Shown here: piece after piece, positions 7,790 through 14,766 of the stretch | Layout of the letters: each line of letters begins with the position of its first letter | Position numbering within the stretch: position 1 is the stretch's first letter | Origin: an uncultured Clostridia bacterium | GTDB lineage: Bacteria > Bacillota > Clostridia > Peptostreptococcales > Anaerovoracaceae | Direction: 5' to 3' | Length of the DNA stretch: 64,000 bases | Assembly (NCBI GenBank): GCA_938049335.1 | Contig: CALIYX010000025.1 | Location: 1 to 64,000, forward strand | Notes under the pieces: generated by a model | The model's input: the letters and a program-made list of their open reading frames with translations, nothing else | Told to the model about the DNA's origin: nothing | Databases searched by the model: none | Translations under genes and position numbers: made by a program

Positions 7790-8220
7790 TATGCTTCACC
7801 ACCCTTTGCTAAACTCTCTTTAGCAACAAATTTTGACTTAACCGGCAGCTTGTGCATTGCAAGTCTCATAGCTTCTCTAGCCTGAGCCTCTGTAACCTCG
7901 GCAATTTCAAACATTACTCTGCCTGGCTTAACAACTGCAACCCAGTATTCAGGAGCACCTTTACCGGAACCCATTCGAACTTCTGCAGGTTTCTTTGTTA
8001 CTGACTTATGTGGGAATATATTAATGTAAACCTTACCACCTCTTTTGATAGATCTTGTCATAGCGATACGAGCAGCCTCTATCTGGTTAGAAGTGATCCA
8101 GCCACATTCTGTTGCAACAAGACCGTACTCACCGTAGGCAATCTTATTACCCTTGGTAGCAACGCCCTTCATTCTACCTCTGTGAACTCTTCTATGCTTA
8201 ACGCGTTTTGGCATTAACAT
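7789..8220 (-). CDS. rplP: 50S ribosomal protein L16
   Basis: The 143-residue protein begins MLMPKRVKHRRVHRGRMKG and contains ARIAMTRSIKRGGKVYINIF and RMGSGKGAPEYWVAVV, all hallmark L16 segments. L16 organises the A-site region near 5S rRNA. Its stop codon overlaps the rpmC start. Confidence 0.97.
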   Translation of the reverse strand: MLMPKRVKHRRVHRGRMKGVATKGNKIAYGEYGLVATECGWITSNQIEAARIAMTRSIKRGGKVYINIFPHKSVTKKPAEVRMGSGKGAPEYWVAVVKPGRVMFEIAEVTEAQAREAMRLAMHKLPVKSKFVAKESLAKGGEA

Positions 8221-8240
8221 GGCTTAGTTCCTCCTTCCTT

Positions 8241-9119
8241 CTATTCTTCAGTCTGCGGAGCTTCCTCAACCTGTTGTGCCTCTGCTTCTACTGCAGGAGC
8301 TGGCTTTGGTGCTCTAATTCTCTTGTTTGCAGCCTTTGGAATTGATGGCTTTCCATCACGGCTGTTTCTATCGTTTCTTTCACGACGGTTATTGTTCTTG
8401 CGACGATCTCCATCTCTTCTGTCGCGTCTGTTACCCTTGCGCTCAGTCTTCTCACGCTTTTCTTCACGAATTGCGCTCTGAAGTCCCTTGTCTAGGATTT
8501 CGCCGTGGTTAATCCAAACCTTAACACCGATCTTACCGTATGTTGTGTCTGCTTCAGCAAATCCGTAATCGATGTCAGCTCTGATTGTGTGTAGTGGAAC
8601 GTTACCCTCTGCGTACTTCTCGCTTCTAGCGATTTCTGCACCACCAAGTCTTCCTGAACAAAGGATCTTAATTCCCTTTGCGTTAGCCTTCATGGTTCTC
8701 TGCATAGCCTGCTTCATAGCTCTTCTGAAAGAAACACGTCTCTCTAGTGCCTGAGCAACACTCTCTGCAGTAAGCTGTGCATCAAGCTCAGCTCTTCTTA
8801 CCTCTACGATAGAGATGTCTACATCCTTACCTACTAGCTTAACAAGTGCAGCCTTGAGTTCGTCGATTCCGCTTCCCTCTCTTCCGATTACCATACCAGG
8901 GCGAGCAGTAAGGACAATTACCTTTACCTTATTCTCTGCGGCTCTTTCGATGACAACCTTTGAAACGCCTGCTGCATAAAGCTTTTTCTTTACGAATGAT
9001 CTGATTTTATTATCTTCAACAAGCATATCAGCAAAGTTTGCTTTGCCGGCATACCATTTTGAATCCCAGTCTTTGATTACGCCCACTCTTAGGCCGTGTG
9101 GACTAACTTTCTGACCCAT
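8241..9119 (-). CDS. rpsC: 30S ribosomal protein S3 with long charged C-terminal extension
   Basis: Residues 1 to about 215 are ordinary S3. They start MGQKVSPHGLRVGVIKDWDSKWY, carry the KH-domain motif RPGMVIGREGSGI, and contain the core CSGRLGGAEIARSE. S3 lines the mRNA entry channel and contributes to helicase activity. The protein is 292 residues, about 70 longer than the usual roughly 218-230. The tail is first R/D/N-rich (many RR, RD and NN pairs), then ends in an acidic, Ala/Glu-rich stretch EAEAQQVEEAPQTEE. The tail is in frame and ends at a normal stop before rplP, so it looks genuine. Confidence 0.97.
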   Translation of the reverse strand: MGQKVSPHGLRVGVIKDWDSKWYAGKANFADMLVEDNKIRSFVKKKLYAAGVSKVVIERAAENKVKVIVLTARPGMVIGREGSGIDELKAALVKLVGKDVDISIVEVRRAELDAQLTAESVAQALERRVSFRRAMKQAMQRTMKANAKGIKILCSGRLGGAEIARSEKYAEGNVPLHTIRADIDYGFAEADTTYGKIGVKVWINHGEILDKGLQSAIREEKREKTERKGNRRDRRDGDRRKNNNRRERNDRNSRDGKPSIPKAANKRIRAPKPAPAVEAEAQQVEEAPQTEE

Positions 9120-9130
9120 TCATGAACCTC

Positions 9131-9472
9131 CTATTCTTCGCCTTTTTCCTTTAGAGTTACACTTACATGGCTCGATCTCTTTAGGATCATTGACGCTCTG
9201 CCCTGAGCTCCTGCTCTCCATCTCTTCATTGTTGGACCCTGATTGATCTTAATCTCTGCAACATATAGATTGTCGCGGTCCATGTCAAAGTTGTTCTCTG
9301 CGTTCGCTGCCGCTGATAGAGCAACCTTTTCGACGATTTCGGAACCCTTGCCAGGAGTGAACTTGAGGATAGTCAATGCCTCGTTCAAGTCTTTGCCTCT
9401 TACCAAGTCAGCAACAGGCTTTAGCTTGATAGGAGACATTCTTACATATTTTGCAATTGCTTTTGCTTCCAT
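9131..9472 (-). CDS. rplV: 50S ribosomal protein L22
   Basis: The 113-residue protein has the N-terminal AIAKYVRMSPIKLKPVADLV block. The C-terminal beta-hairpin KRWRAGAQGRASMILKRSSH reaches into the peptide exit tunnel and is the site of macrolide-resistance changes in other species. It sits between rpsS and rpsC at the usual length. Confidence 0.97.
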   Translation of the reverse strand: MEAKAIAKYVRMSPIKLKPVADLVRGKDLNEALTILKFTPGKGSEIVEKVALSAAANAENNFDMDRDNLYVAEIKINQGPTMKRWRAGAQGRASMILKRSSHVSVTLKEKGEE

Positions 9473-9489
9473 TTGATTATCTCCTTTTC

Positions 9490-9768
9490 TTATCTAACCC
9501 TAGATGATTTATCTGCGGCATGACCCTTGTATGTTCTTGTCGGAGCAAATTCTCCGAGCTTGTGGCCTACCATGTCTTCTGTGATATATACAGGAACATG
9601 TTTTCTGCCGTCGTGTACCGCGATAGTGTGACCTATCATCTGCGGAAATATGGTCGATGATCTTGACCAAGTCTTTAGGACTTTCTTGTCGTTAGCTGCG
9701 TTCATAGCCTCGATAGCCTTAAGCAACTTTGGTGCGACGAAAGGGCCTTTTTTGATCGATCTGCTCAT
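9490..9768 (-). CDS. rpsS: 30S ribosomal protein S19
   Basis: The 92-residue protein begins MSRSIKKGPFVAPKLLKAI. It contains TWSRSSTIFPQMIGHTIAVH and the GHKLGEFAPTRTYKGH block diagnostic of S19. It works with S13 in the head of the 30S subunit. It lies between rplB and rplV. Confidence 0.97.
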   Translation of the reverse strand: MSRSIKKGPFVAPKLLKAIEAMNAANDKKVLKTWSRSSTIFPQMIGHTIAVHDGRKHVPVYITEDMVGHKLGEFAPTRTYKGHAADKSSRVR

Positions 9769-9784
9769 TGTCTATGCTCCTTCC

Positions 9785-10618
9785 TTATTTCTCATTTCTT
9801 CTCTTAACGATATACTGGTTAGATGGCTTGTTCTTCTTCCTTGTCTTGTAACCAAGAGTTGGCTTACCCCAAGGAGTAACTGGGCTCTTACGTCCGATTG
9901 GCGAACGGCCCTCACCACCACCGTGTGGGTGATCATTAGGGTTCATTACAGATCCTCTTACGTGAGGTCTTCTACCCATATGTCTTACCTTACCAGCCTT
10001 ACCGATCTGGATGTTAGCGTGATCTTCGTTACCAACTTCGCCGATTGTAGCTCTGCAGTTGATAAGAACCTTTCTAACTTCTCCGGACGGTAGTCTTACC
10101 TGTGCGTACTTTTCTTCCTTAGCCATTAGCTGAGCACCGTTTCCTGCTGATCTAGCAATCTGTGCTCCCTTACCAGGCTTCATCTCGATACAGTGGATAA
10201 CTGTACCTACAGGGATGTTTGCGATTGGAAGTGCATTTCCGACTTTGATATCAGCCTCTGGACCTGAGAAGATCTTGTCTCCTACCTTTAGTCCGCTTGG
10301 TGCGATGATGTATCTCTTCTCACCGTCTGCGTATACTATCAAAGCGATGTTTGCAGTTCTGTTAGGGTCGTACTCGATGGTAGCAACTCTTCCTGCGATA
10401 TCATCCTTGTTTCTCTTAAAATCTATGATTCTGTACTTAGCTTTAGCTCCGCCACCTCTGTGTCTTACAGTAATCTTACCTCTTGAGTTTCTTCCTGCGT
10501 GCTTCTTAAGAGCAACTGTAAGTGACTTTTCCGGCTTGGATGCTGTGATTTCCTCAAAAGTTGAAACCGTCATTCCTCTCAAGCCAGGAGAGGTCGGATT
10601 ATATTTTCTGATTCCCAT
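9785..10618 (-). CDS. rplB: 50S ribosomal protein L2
   Basis: The 277-residue protein has the OB-fold and SH3-like domains of L2. The C-terminal region carries GSVMNPNDHPHGGGEGRSPI, whose histidine is essential for peptidyl-transfer-centre assembly. The N-terminus MGIRKYNPTSPGLRGMTV is typical. It is one of the most conserved proteins in the cluster. Confidence 0.98.
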   Translation of the reverse strand: MGIRKYNPTSPGLRGMTVSTFEEITASKPEKSLTVALKKHAGRNSRGKITVRHRGGGAKAKYRIIDFKRNKDDIAGRVATIEYDPNRTANIALIVYADGEKRYIIAPSGLKVGDKIFSGPEADIKVGNALPIANIPVGTVIHCIEMKPGKGAQIARSAGNGAQLMAKEEKYAQVRLPSGEVRKVLINCRATIGEVGNEDHANIQIGKAGKVRHMGRRPHVRGSVMNPNDHPHGGGEGRSPIGRKSPVTPWGKPTLGYKTRKKNKPSNQYIVKRRNEK

Positions 10619-10635
10619 ATTATGCCTACCTCCTA

Positions 10636-10926
10636 TTACAAGCTCTGGAAGAATTCGATTTCTTTGCTATCAGCAGTTAGCGTTACGATTGCCTTCTTAT
10701 AAGCTGCTCTTCTGCCTTCGGTTCTTCCCATTCTCTTGAGTTTTCCGTCCATGTTCATAACATTGACTTTCTTAACTTCTACACCAAAGATTTCTTCAAC
10801 TGCCTGCTTAACTTCTGTCTTGTTAGCATCAACAGCAACTTTGAATGTGTATTTCTTGTCCGGTGCAATATCCATGCTTCTCTCTGAGATTACCGGCTTG
10901 ATTATTACGTCGTATGGAGTTTTCAT
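10636..10926 (-). CDS. rplW: 50S ribosomal protein L23
   Basis: The 96-residue protein starts MKTPYDVIIKPVISERSMD and has KYTFKVAVDANKTEVKQAVE and RMGRTEGRRAAYKKAIV. L23 forms the main trigger-factor and SRP docking site at the exit tunnel. Its ATG overlaps the rplD stop (TAATG), so the two are translationally coupled. Confidence 0.97.
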   Translation of the reverse strand: MKTPYDVIIKPVISERSMDIAPDKKYTFKVAVDANKTEVKQAVEEIFGVEVKKVNVMNMDGKLKRMGRTEGRRAAYKKAIVTLTADSKEIEFFQSL

Positions 10927-11549
10927 TATTTATATACCTCCTCGATCTTTGCAACTGCATCCTTTGTTAGAATGAGGCTACCGTGATTTACGATTTCATA
11001 AACGTTCATCGTATTTGCTAGAACCGTTCTAACGCCAGGGATGTTTGCAGCAGACTTTACAACATTTTCGTCCTTCTCTGCTGTTACGATAAGTGCCTTC
11101 TTGCCAGCCTTGACATTTGATAGCACCTTTACCATCTCTTTTGTCTTTGGTTCGTTCATCTTTAGTTCATCTAGAACGATTAATTCATTGTCAGCAACCT
11201 TAGCTGAAAGAACTGACTTGAGAGCCAATCTCTTTAGCTTCTTAGGAACTGCATATCTGTAATCCCTTGGCTTTGGGGCGAATACTATACCGCCTCCGAT
11301 CTGTGAAGGGTCTGTGCTGCTTCCCTGTCTGTGACGTCCTGTTCCCTTCTGTCTGAAAGGCTTTCTGCCGCCGCCTCTGACTTCTGATCTTGTCTTTGCA
11401 GACTGTGTGCCCTGTCTCTGGTTTGCTAAGTAGTTAACTACTACTGCATGCACAGCGCTTTCGTTAGGCTCGATTGCGAAGATTTCATCTCTAAGCTCTA
11501 GAGTTCCTGCTTCCTTGCCTTCCATGTTGAGCATTGTTACTTTAGCCAT
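10926..11549 (-). CDS. rplD: 50S ribosomal protein L4
   Basis: The 207-residue protein has the extended tunnel loop TRSEVRGGGRKPFRQKGTGR and GGIVFAPKPRDYRYAVPKK, both typical of L4. In Enterobacteria L4 also represses the S10 operon by acting on its leader. Whether it does so on the rpsJ leader here is unknown. It overlaps rplW by one base. Confidence 0.97.
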   Translation of the reverse strand: MAKVTMLNMEGKEAGTLELRDEIFAIEPNESAVHAVVVNYLANQRQGTQSAKTRSEVRGGGRKPFRQKGTGRHRQGSSTDPSQIGGGIVFAPKPRDYRYAVPKKLKRLALKSVLSAKVADNELIVLDELKMNEPKTKEMVKVLSNVKAGKKALIVTAEKDENVVKSAANIPGVRTVLANTMNVYEIVNHGSLILTKDAVAKIEEVYK

Positions 11550-11575
11550 TGTGTGCTTCCTCCTTTCCTACGGTC

Positions 11576-12211
11576 CTATTTGTCCTGACCCTTGACAGCG
11601 TAGCGAACTCTTACGAGGCTTCCCTTGCCGCCTGGAACCGCACCCTTGACCAGTAGAAGGTTCCTGTCAGTGTCGATCTTTACTAGCTCGACATTCTGTA
11701 CTGTAACTGTTTCGCGTCCCATTCTTCCTGGAGATTTATTTCCCTTGAAGACTCTTGACGGATAAGTAGCACCGGCTAAAGCACCAGCCAATCTCTTGTG
11801 TTTGGAACCATGAGTCATAGGACCTCTGTGATGTCCATGTCTCTTGATGTTACCCTGTGTACCCTTACCTTTTGATGTTCCGGTAACGTCTACCTTCTTG
11901 CCAGCCTCGAAATCAGCAACTGTGATTTCCTGACCTAGCTCGTAGCTCTCACCTTCTTCGATAGCAAACTCTGCAAGATACTTCTTAAGTGGTGAACCAC
12001 TCTTAGCAAAGTGACCTGTTAGAGGCTTGTTAACTCTATGAGCTAGTGTATCCTCATAGCCAACCTGCACTGCATTGTAGCCATCTGTCTCGACAGTCTT
12101 GATCTGAGTTACTACCTCAGGACCTGCCTGGATAACGGTAACAGGAACAACTTCTCCTGTCTCCGCGAAAATCTGTGTCATGCCGATTTTCTTTCCTAAA
12201 ATTGTTTTCAT
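11576..12211 (-). CDS. rplC: 50S ribosomal protein L3
   Basis: The 211-residue protein begins MKTILGKKIGMTQIFAETGE. It carries the peptidyl-transferase-reaching loop GHHRGPMTHGSKHKRLAGAL and GRMGRETVTVQN. L3 starts large-subunit assembly with L24. A 76-nt gap with two small hairpins separates it from rpsJ, and a GGAGGAAAGAT ribosome binding site precedes the ATG. Confidence 0.97.
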   Translation of the reverse strand: MKTILGKKIGMTQIFAETGEVVPVTVIQAGPEVVTQIKTVETDGYNAVQVGYEDTLAHRVNKPLTGHFAKSGSPLKKYLAEFAIEEGESYELGQEITVADFEAGKKVDVTGTSKGKGTQGNIKRHGHHRGPMTHGSKHKRLAGALAGATYPSRVFKGNKSPGRMGRETVTVQNVELVKIDTDRNLLLVKGAVPGGKGSLVRVRYAVKGQDK

Positions 12212-12238
12212 ATCTTTCCTCCGATTCTTACATTGGAC

Positions 12239-12275
12239 CGCACTTATGTGCGTTCTTCTAAGGGGAGTGTCCCTT
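12239..12275 (-). other. Two small hairpins in the rpsJ-rplC gap
   Basis: The first hairpin has arms CGCAC and GTGCG (12239-12252). The second has arms AAGGG and CCCTT (12260-12275). Neither is followed by a T-run in the direction of transcription. They fill an unusually long 76-nt gap and may affect mRNA stability or rplC translation; no more can be said. Confidence 0.35.
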
Positions 12276-12287
12276 ACTTGTTAATTG

Positions 12288-12599
12288 TTACAGCTTGATT
12301 TCTACATCAACGCCAGCTGGAAGATCGATTCTTGTAAGTGCATCAGCCGTCTGTGGTGTTGCATTTGTGATTACGATCAAACGCTTGTGTGTTCTCTGCT
12401 CAAACTGCTCTCTGCTGTCCTTATACTTGTGAACAGCTCTTAGGATTGTTACAACTTCCTTCTCTGTTGGAAGTGGAATTGGTCCTGATACATCAGCACC
12501 TGTTTTCTTTGCTGTCTCTACAAGTTTTGCAGCTGATCTGTCAAGCAAAGCATGATCATATGCTTTTAGCCTGATTCTGATTTTCTGAAGTTCGCTCAT
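12288..12599 (-). CDS. rpsJ: 30S ribosomal protein S10 (NusE)
   Basis: The 103-residue protein starts SELQKIRIRLKAYDHALLD and contains SGPIPLPTEKEVVTILRAVH and REQFEQRTHKRLIVI. S10 is a 30S head protein and also acts in antitermination with NusB. It is the first gene of this transcript. It is preceded by an AGGAGGAAAAA ribosome binding site and a long leader instead of the fusA-tuf genes found upstream in many bacteria. Confidence 0.97.
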   Translation of the reverse strand: MSELQKIRIRLKAYDHALLDRSAAKLVETAKKTGADVSGPIPLPTEKEVVTILRAVHKYKDSREQFEQRTHKRLIVITNATPQTADALTRIDLPAGVDVEIKL

Positions 12600-12838
12600 T
12601 TTTTCCTCCTGTTTTCTTTTGTACTGTTTTCGCTATGCTTGTACAAGGTGTTCTAACGCCGGTTTTTCCAAGGCGTACAATCTTTTTGCTTACTTTATAC
12701 ACGCCTCCGTGCGTTTGTTTAGTTTTTACGCAAATCAAATCGGCGAACGCCCTCGCCCCCTTCTTGAGGGGACATTTCTCAGCAGAAATTACCTGATAGC
12801 TCAGCAACTTCCTGCATCTTCGCCCAAAGCAAGCCATA
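12600..12838 (-). promoter_or_regulatory. Structured 5' leader of the S10 operon
   Basis: About 235 nt separate the predicted transcription start from the rpsJ ATG. On the minus strand I see several short stems: a GGCG/CGCC pair, ACGCC with GGCGT around a 10-nt loop, CACG/CGTG, and the palindrome CTTGTACAAG. This is much longer than needed for a ribosome binding site. It fits the position of ribosomal-protein leaders that regulate S10 operons in other bacteria. I cannot assign it to a known leader class. Confidence 0.4.
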
Positions 12839-12845
12839 TCATTGT

Positions 12846-12870
12846 ATTATACTTTAATGCAAATTACAAG
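12846..12870 (-). promoter_or_regulatory. Predicted promoter of the S10-spc operon
   Basis: A perfect TATAAT (minus strand, 12846-12851) lies in an A/T-rich stretch with an upstream AAAAAAA tract (12872-12878). The -35 is weak: AAGACT-like at 17 nt, while a TTGTAA occurs too close. The start would fall near 12838. Confidence 0.5.
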
Positions 12871-12878
12871 TCTTTTTT

Positions 12879-13052
12879 TGAAAAAGTTTCAGCTATTTTT
12901 CATTATTTTTCTATGGATAAAATCTTGTGTTTTCAACGCTTATAAGTTTCGATTTATGTCCACTCATATTGGTGTTTGTTTCGCGACTACATATATCAGT
13001 TTTGACTAACTCCTGATTTAAATAAATTTATTTTCTCCTAGATTATCATCTT
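12879..13052. other. A/T-rich spacer without recognised genes
   Basis: Between the divergent rpsJ and rarA promoters I find no open frame with a ribosome binding site and no clear hairpin followed by a T-run. Codon-like structure is absent. I see nothing to annotate in it. Confidence 0.5.
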
Positions 13053-13082
13053 TTGACATCTTCATATAAAAGGTATTAAAAT
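13053..13082 (+). promoter_or_regulatory. Predicted rarA promoter
   Basis: TTGACA at 13053-13058 and TAAAAT at 13077-13082 are separated by 18 bp. The predicted start is about 50 nt upstream of the rarA ATG. Confidence 0.55.
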
Positions 13083-13143
13083 ACATCTATATTATATGTA
13101 GCTTTTGCGCAGCATTAGTCTGCTTTTTATTTGAGGGATGTAT

Positions 13144-14460
13144 ATGGAAACTTTATTCGACAGTATTTCGAGCTTCAACCAACCACTTGCGGTAAGGGTT
13201 AGGCCACGGAACCTAGACGAGTTCTTCGGACAGAAGCATTTGATAGGAAAAGGAAAGATTTTGAGAAGAATGCTCGAGCAGGAGCAGATGTCTTCGATTA
13301 TATTTTGGGGACCACCAGGTGTTGGAAAGACAACTTTGGCAAATATCATCGCTAAACAGTCTAACGCTAGGTTCATAACTTTTTCTGCCGTTACATCGGG
13401 CATCAAAGATGTTAGAGCCGTAATGCAGGAAGCTGAGGAGAGCAGACACTTCGGTCAAAGGACTCTCGTTTTCATAGACGAGATACACAGATTCAATAAA
13501 GCTCAGCAGGATGCATTTCTTCCTTTCGTAGAAAAAGGCTCCATCGTTTTGATTGGTGCAACTACTGAGAATCCCTCTTTTGAGGTAAACTCCGCTCTAC
13601 TTTCTAGGTGCAAGGTTTTTACGCTCAAGCAGCTTGAGACAGATGACATGGTCGAGCTCCTAAGACATGCGACAGACGATCCTCGCGCCTTCCCAACAAA
13701 AAAGGTAAATATCTCGGATGACAACCTCAGCAAGATAGCCATTTACTCAAATGGAGATGCTAGGACGGCTCTGAATACCTTGGAGCTTGCGGTCCTAAAT
13801 AGCGAGGACACTGACGGAATCATAAATGTTTCTGATGACATCATGCAGGAGCTGATTGATAAGAAAATGCTCTTTTACGATAAGACCGGCGAGGAGCACT
13901 ATAACATTATATCCGCCCTGCATAAGTCAATGAGAAATAGCGATCCCGACGCAGCAATATACTGGATGAGCAGGATGCTCGATGGAGGAGAAGACCCTCT
14001 TTACATCGCAAGAAGGCTTATAAGATTTGCTTCAGAGGACATAGGTCTAGCCGACACACGCGCGCTTTCACTTGCTATCGAGACATTTCAGGCCTGCCAG
14101 TTTCTCGGGCTTCCCGAGTGCGATGTCCATCTGACCGAAGCAGTTATCTACCTTTCTCTAGCCCCTAAGTCGAATGCAGTTTATGAAGCAAGAATGGCTG
14201 TTTTAAAGGATGTCAAGGATAGCAGAAACGAGCCCGTTCCTCTTCAGCTTCGCAACGCCACAACAAAGCTAATGAAGAACATCGGCTATGGTGAAGGCTA
14301 TAAATATGCCCACTCATACGGCGAAAAAACAACAAATATGCAGACCATGCCAGATAATCTAGTAGGACAGACTTATTATCATCCATCAAAGGAAGGTAAC
14401 GAGCTCAGGTTCAAAGAACGACTTGAGTATCTAAAAAAACTTAAGAGAAATCTCAAGTAA
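13144..14460 (+). CDS. rarA: Replication-associated recombination protein A (AAA+ ATPase)
   Basis: The 438-residue product belongs to the RarA/MgsA/WRNIP1 family, clamp-loader-like ATPases that act at stalled replication forks. The N-terminus has PLAVRVRPRNLDEFFGQKHL, then Walker A GPPGVGKTT, Walker B FIDEIHRFNKAQQDAF, and sensor 1 GATTENPSFEVNSALLSRC. The C-terminal part has the family's oligomerisation region (NVYEARMAVLKDVKD-like, ending in YGEGYKYAHSYGE and QTYYHP). I prefer the ATG at 13144 because GAGGG is 6 nt upstream; an in-frame ATG two codons earlier touches that site. It is divergent from the ribosomal operon. Confidence 0.95.
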   Translation: METLFDSISSFNQPLAVRVRPRNLDEFFGQKHLIGKGKILRRMLEQEQMSSIIFWGPPGVGKTTLANIIAKQSNARFITFSAVTSGIKDVRAVMQEAEESRHFGQRTLVFIDEIHRFNKAQQDAFLPFVEKGSIVLIGATTENPSFEVNSALLSRCKVFTLKQLETDDMVELLRHATDDPRAFPTKKVNISDDNLSKIAIYSNGDARTALNTLELAVLNSEDTDGIINVSDDIMQELIDKKMLFYDKTGEEHYNIISALHKSMRNSDPDAAIYWMSRMLDGGEDPLYIARRLIRFASEDIGLADTRALSLAIETFQACQFLGLPECDVHLTEAVIYLSLAPKSNAVYEARMAVLKDVKDSRNEPVPLQLRNATTKLMKNIGYGEGYKYAHSYGEKTTNMQTMPDNLVGQTYYHPSKEGNELRFKERLEYLKKLKRNLK

Positions 14461-14483
14461 TCGAAACAGAATAAACAATAAAA

Positions 14484-14520
14484 GAGGCTATCCTGCATTT
14501 GCAAGATAGCCCTTCTATTA
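14484..14520. terminator. Hairpin between convergent rarA and feo operon
   Basis: Arms GGCTATC and GATAGCC enclose a further TGCA/TGCA pairing. On the minus strand it is followed by TCTTTTATTGTTT, so it is a better terminator for the feo operon. It may also stop rarA transcription. Confidence 0.65.
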
Positions 14521-14522
14521 AG

Positions 14523-14726
14523 CTATTTGTTGAATTTCTCTTCTATTTCCTTTGCGACCTCTTCTGTTGTATGGCATCCGTCACACGAGCATCCGCCTCC
14601 GCATCCGGAACAAGTGCTCTCTCCTTTAAGTTGACTTCTAATATTTCTTATTACAACTCGTCCGCTAAAGAATACGATGACGGCGAGTATTCCAATCGCA
14701 ATTGTATATCCTAAATATGGAGACAT
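14523..14726 (-). CDS. FeoB-associated Cys-rich membrane protein
   Basis: The 67-residue protein has one N-terminal membrane span (IAIGILAVIVFFSGRVVIRN). A short cytoplasmic tail follows with six clustered cysteines (CSGCGGGCSCDGC). This matches the small FeoB-associated family found beside feoB in Clostridia. Its role is not established; the cysteine cluster suggests handling of ferrous iron on the cytoplasmic face. It is the last gene of the feo operon, 40 nt after feoB. Confidence 0.85.
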   Translation of the reverse strand: MSPYLGYTIAIGILAVIVFFSGRVVIRNIRSQLKGESTCSGCGGGCSCDGCHTTEEVAKEIEEKFNK

Positions 14727-14766
14727 ATCTCACCATCCTTTCTTCTACCGATGCTTGGTAGAAATT

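Noticed and set aside
12556..12837. A 93-codon frame starting at the predicted S10-operon transcription start and running into rpsJ out of frame
   Set aside because: It has no ribosome binding site, an unusual composition, overlaps rpsJ by 44 bp, and its DNA is better explained as the structured leader.
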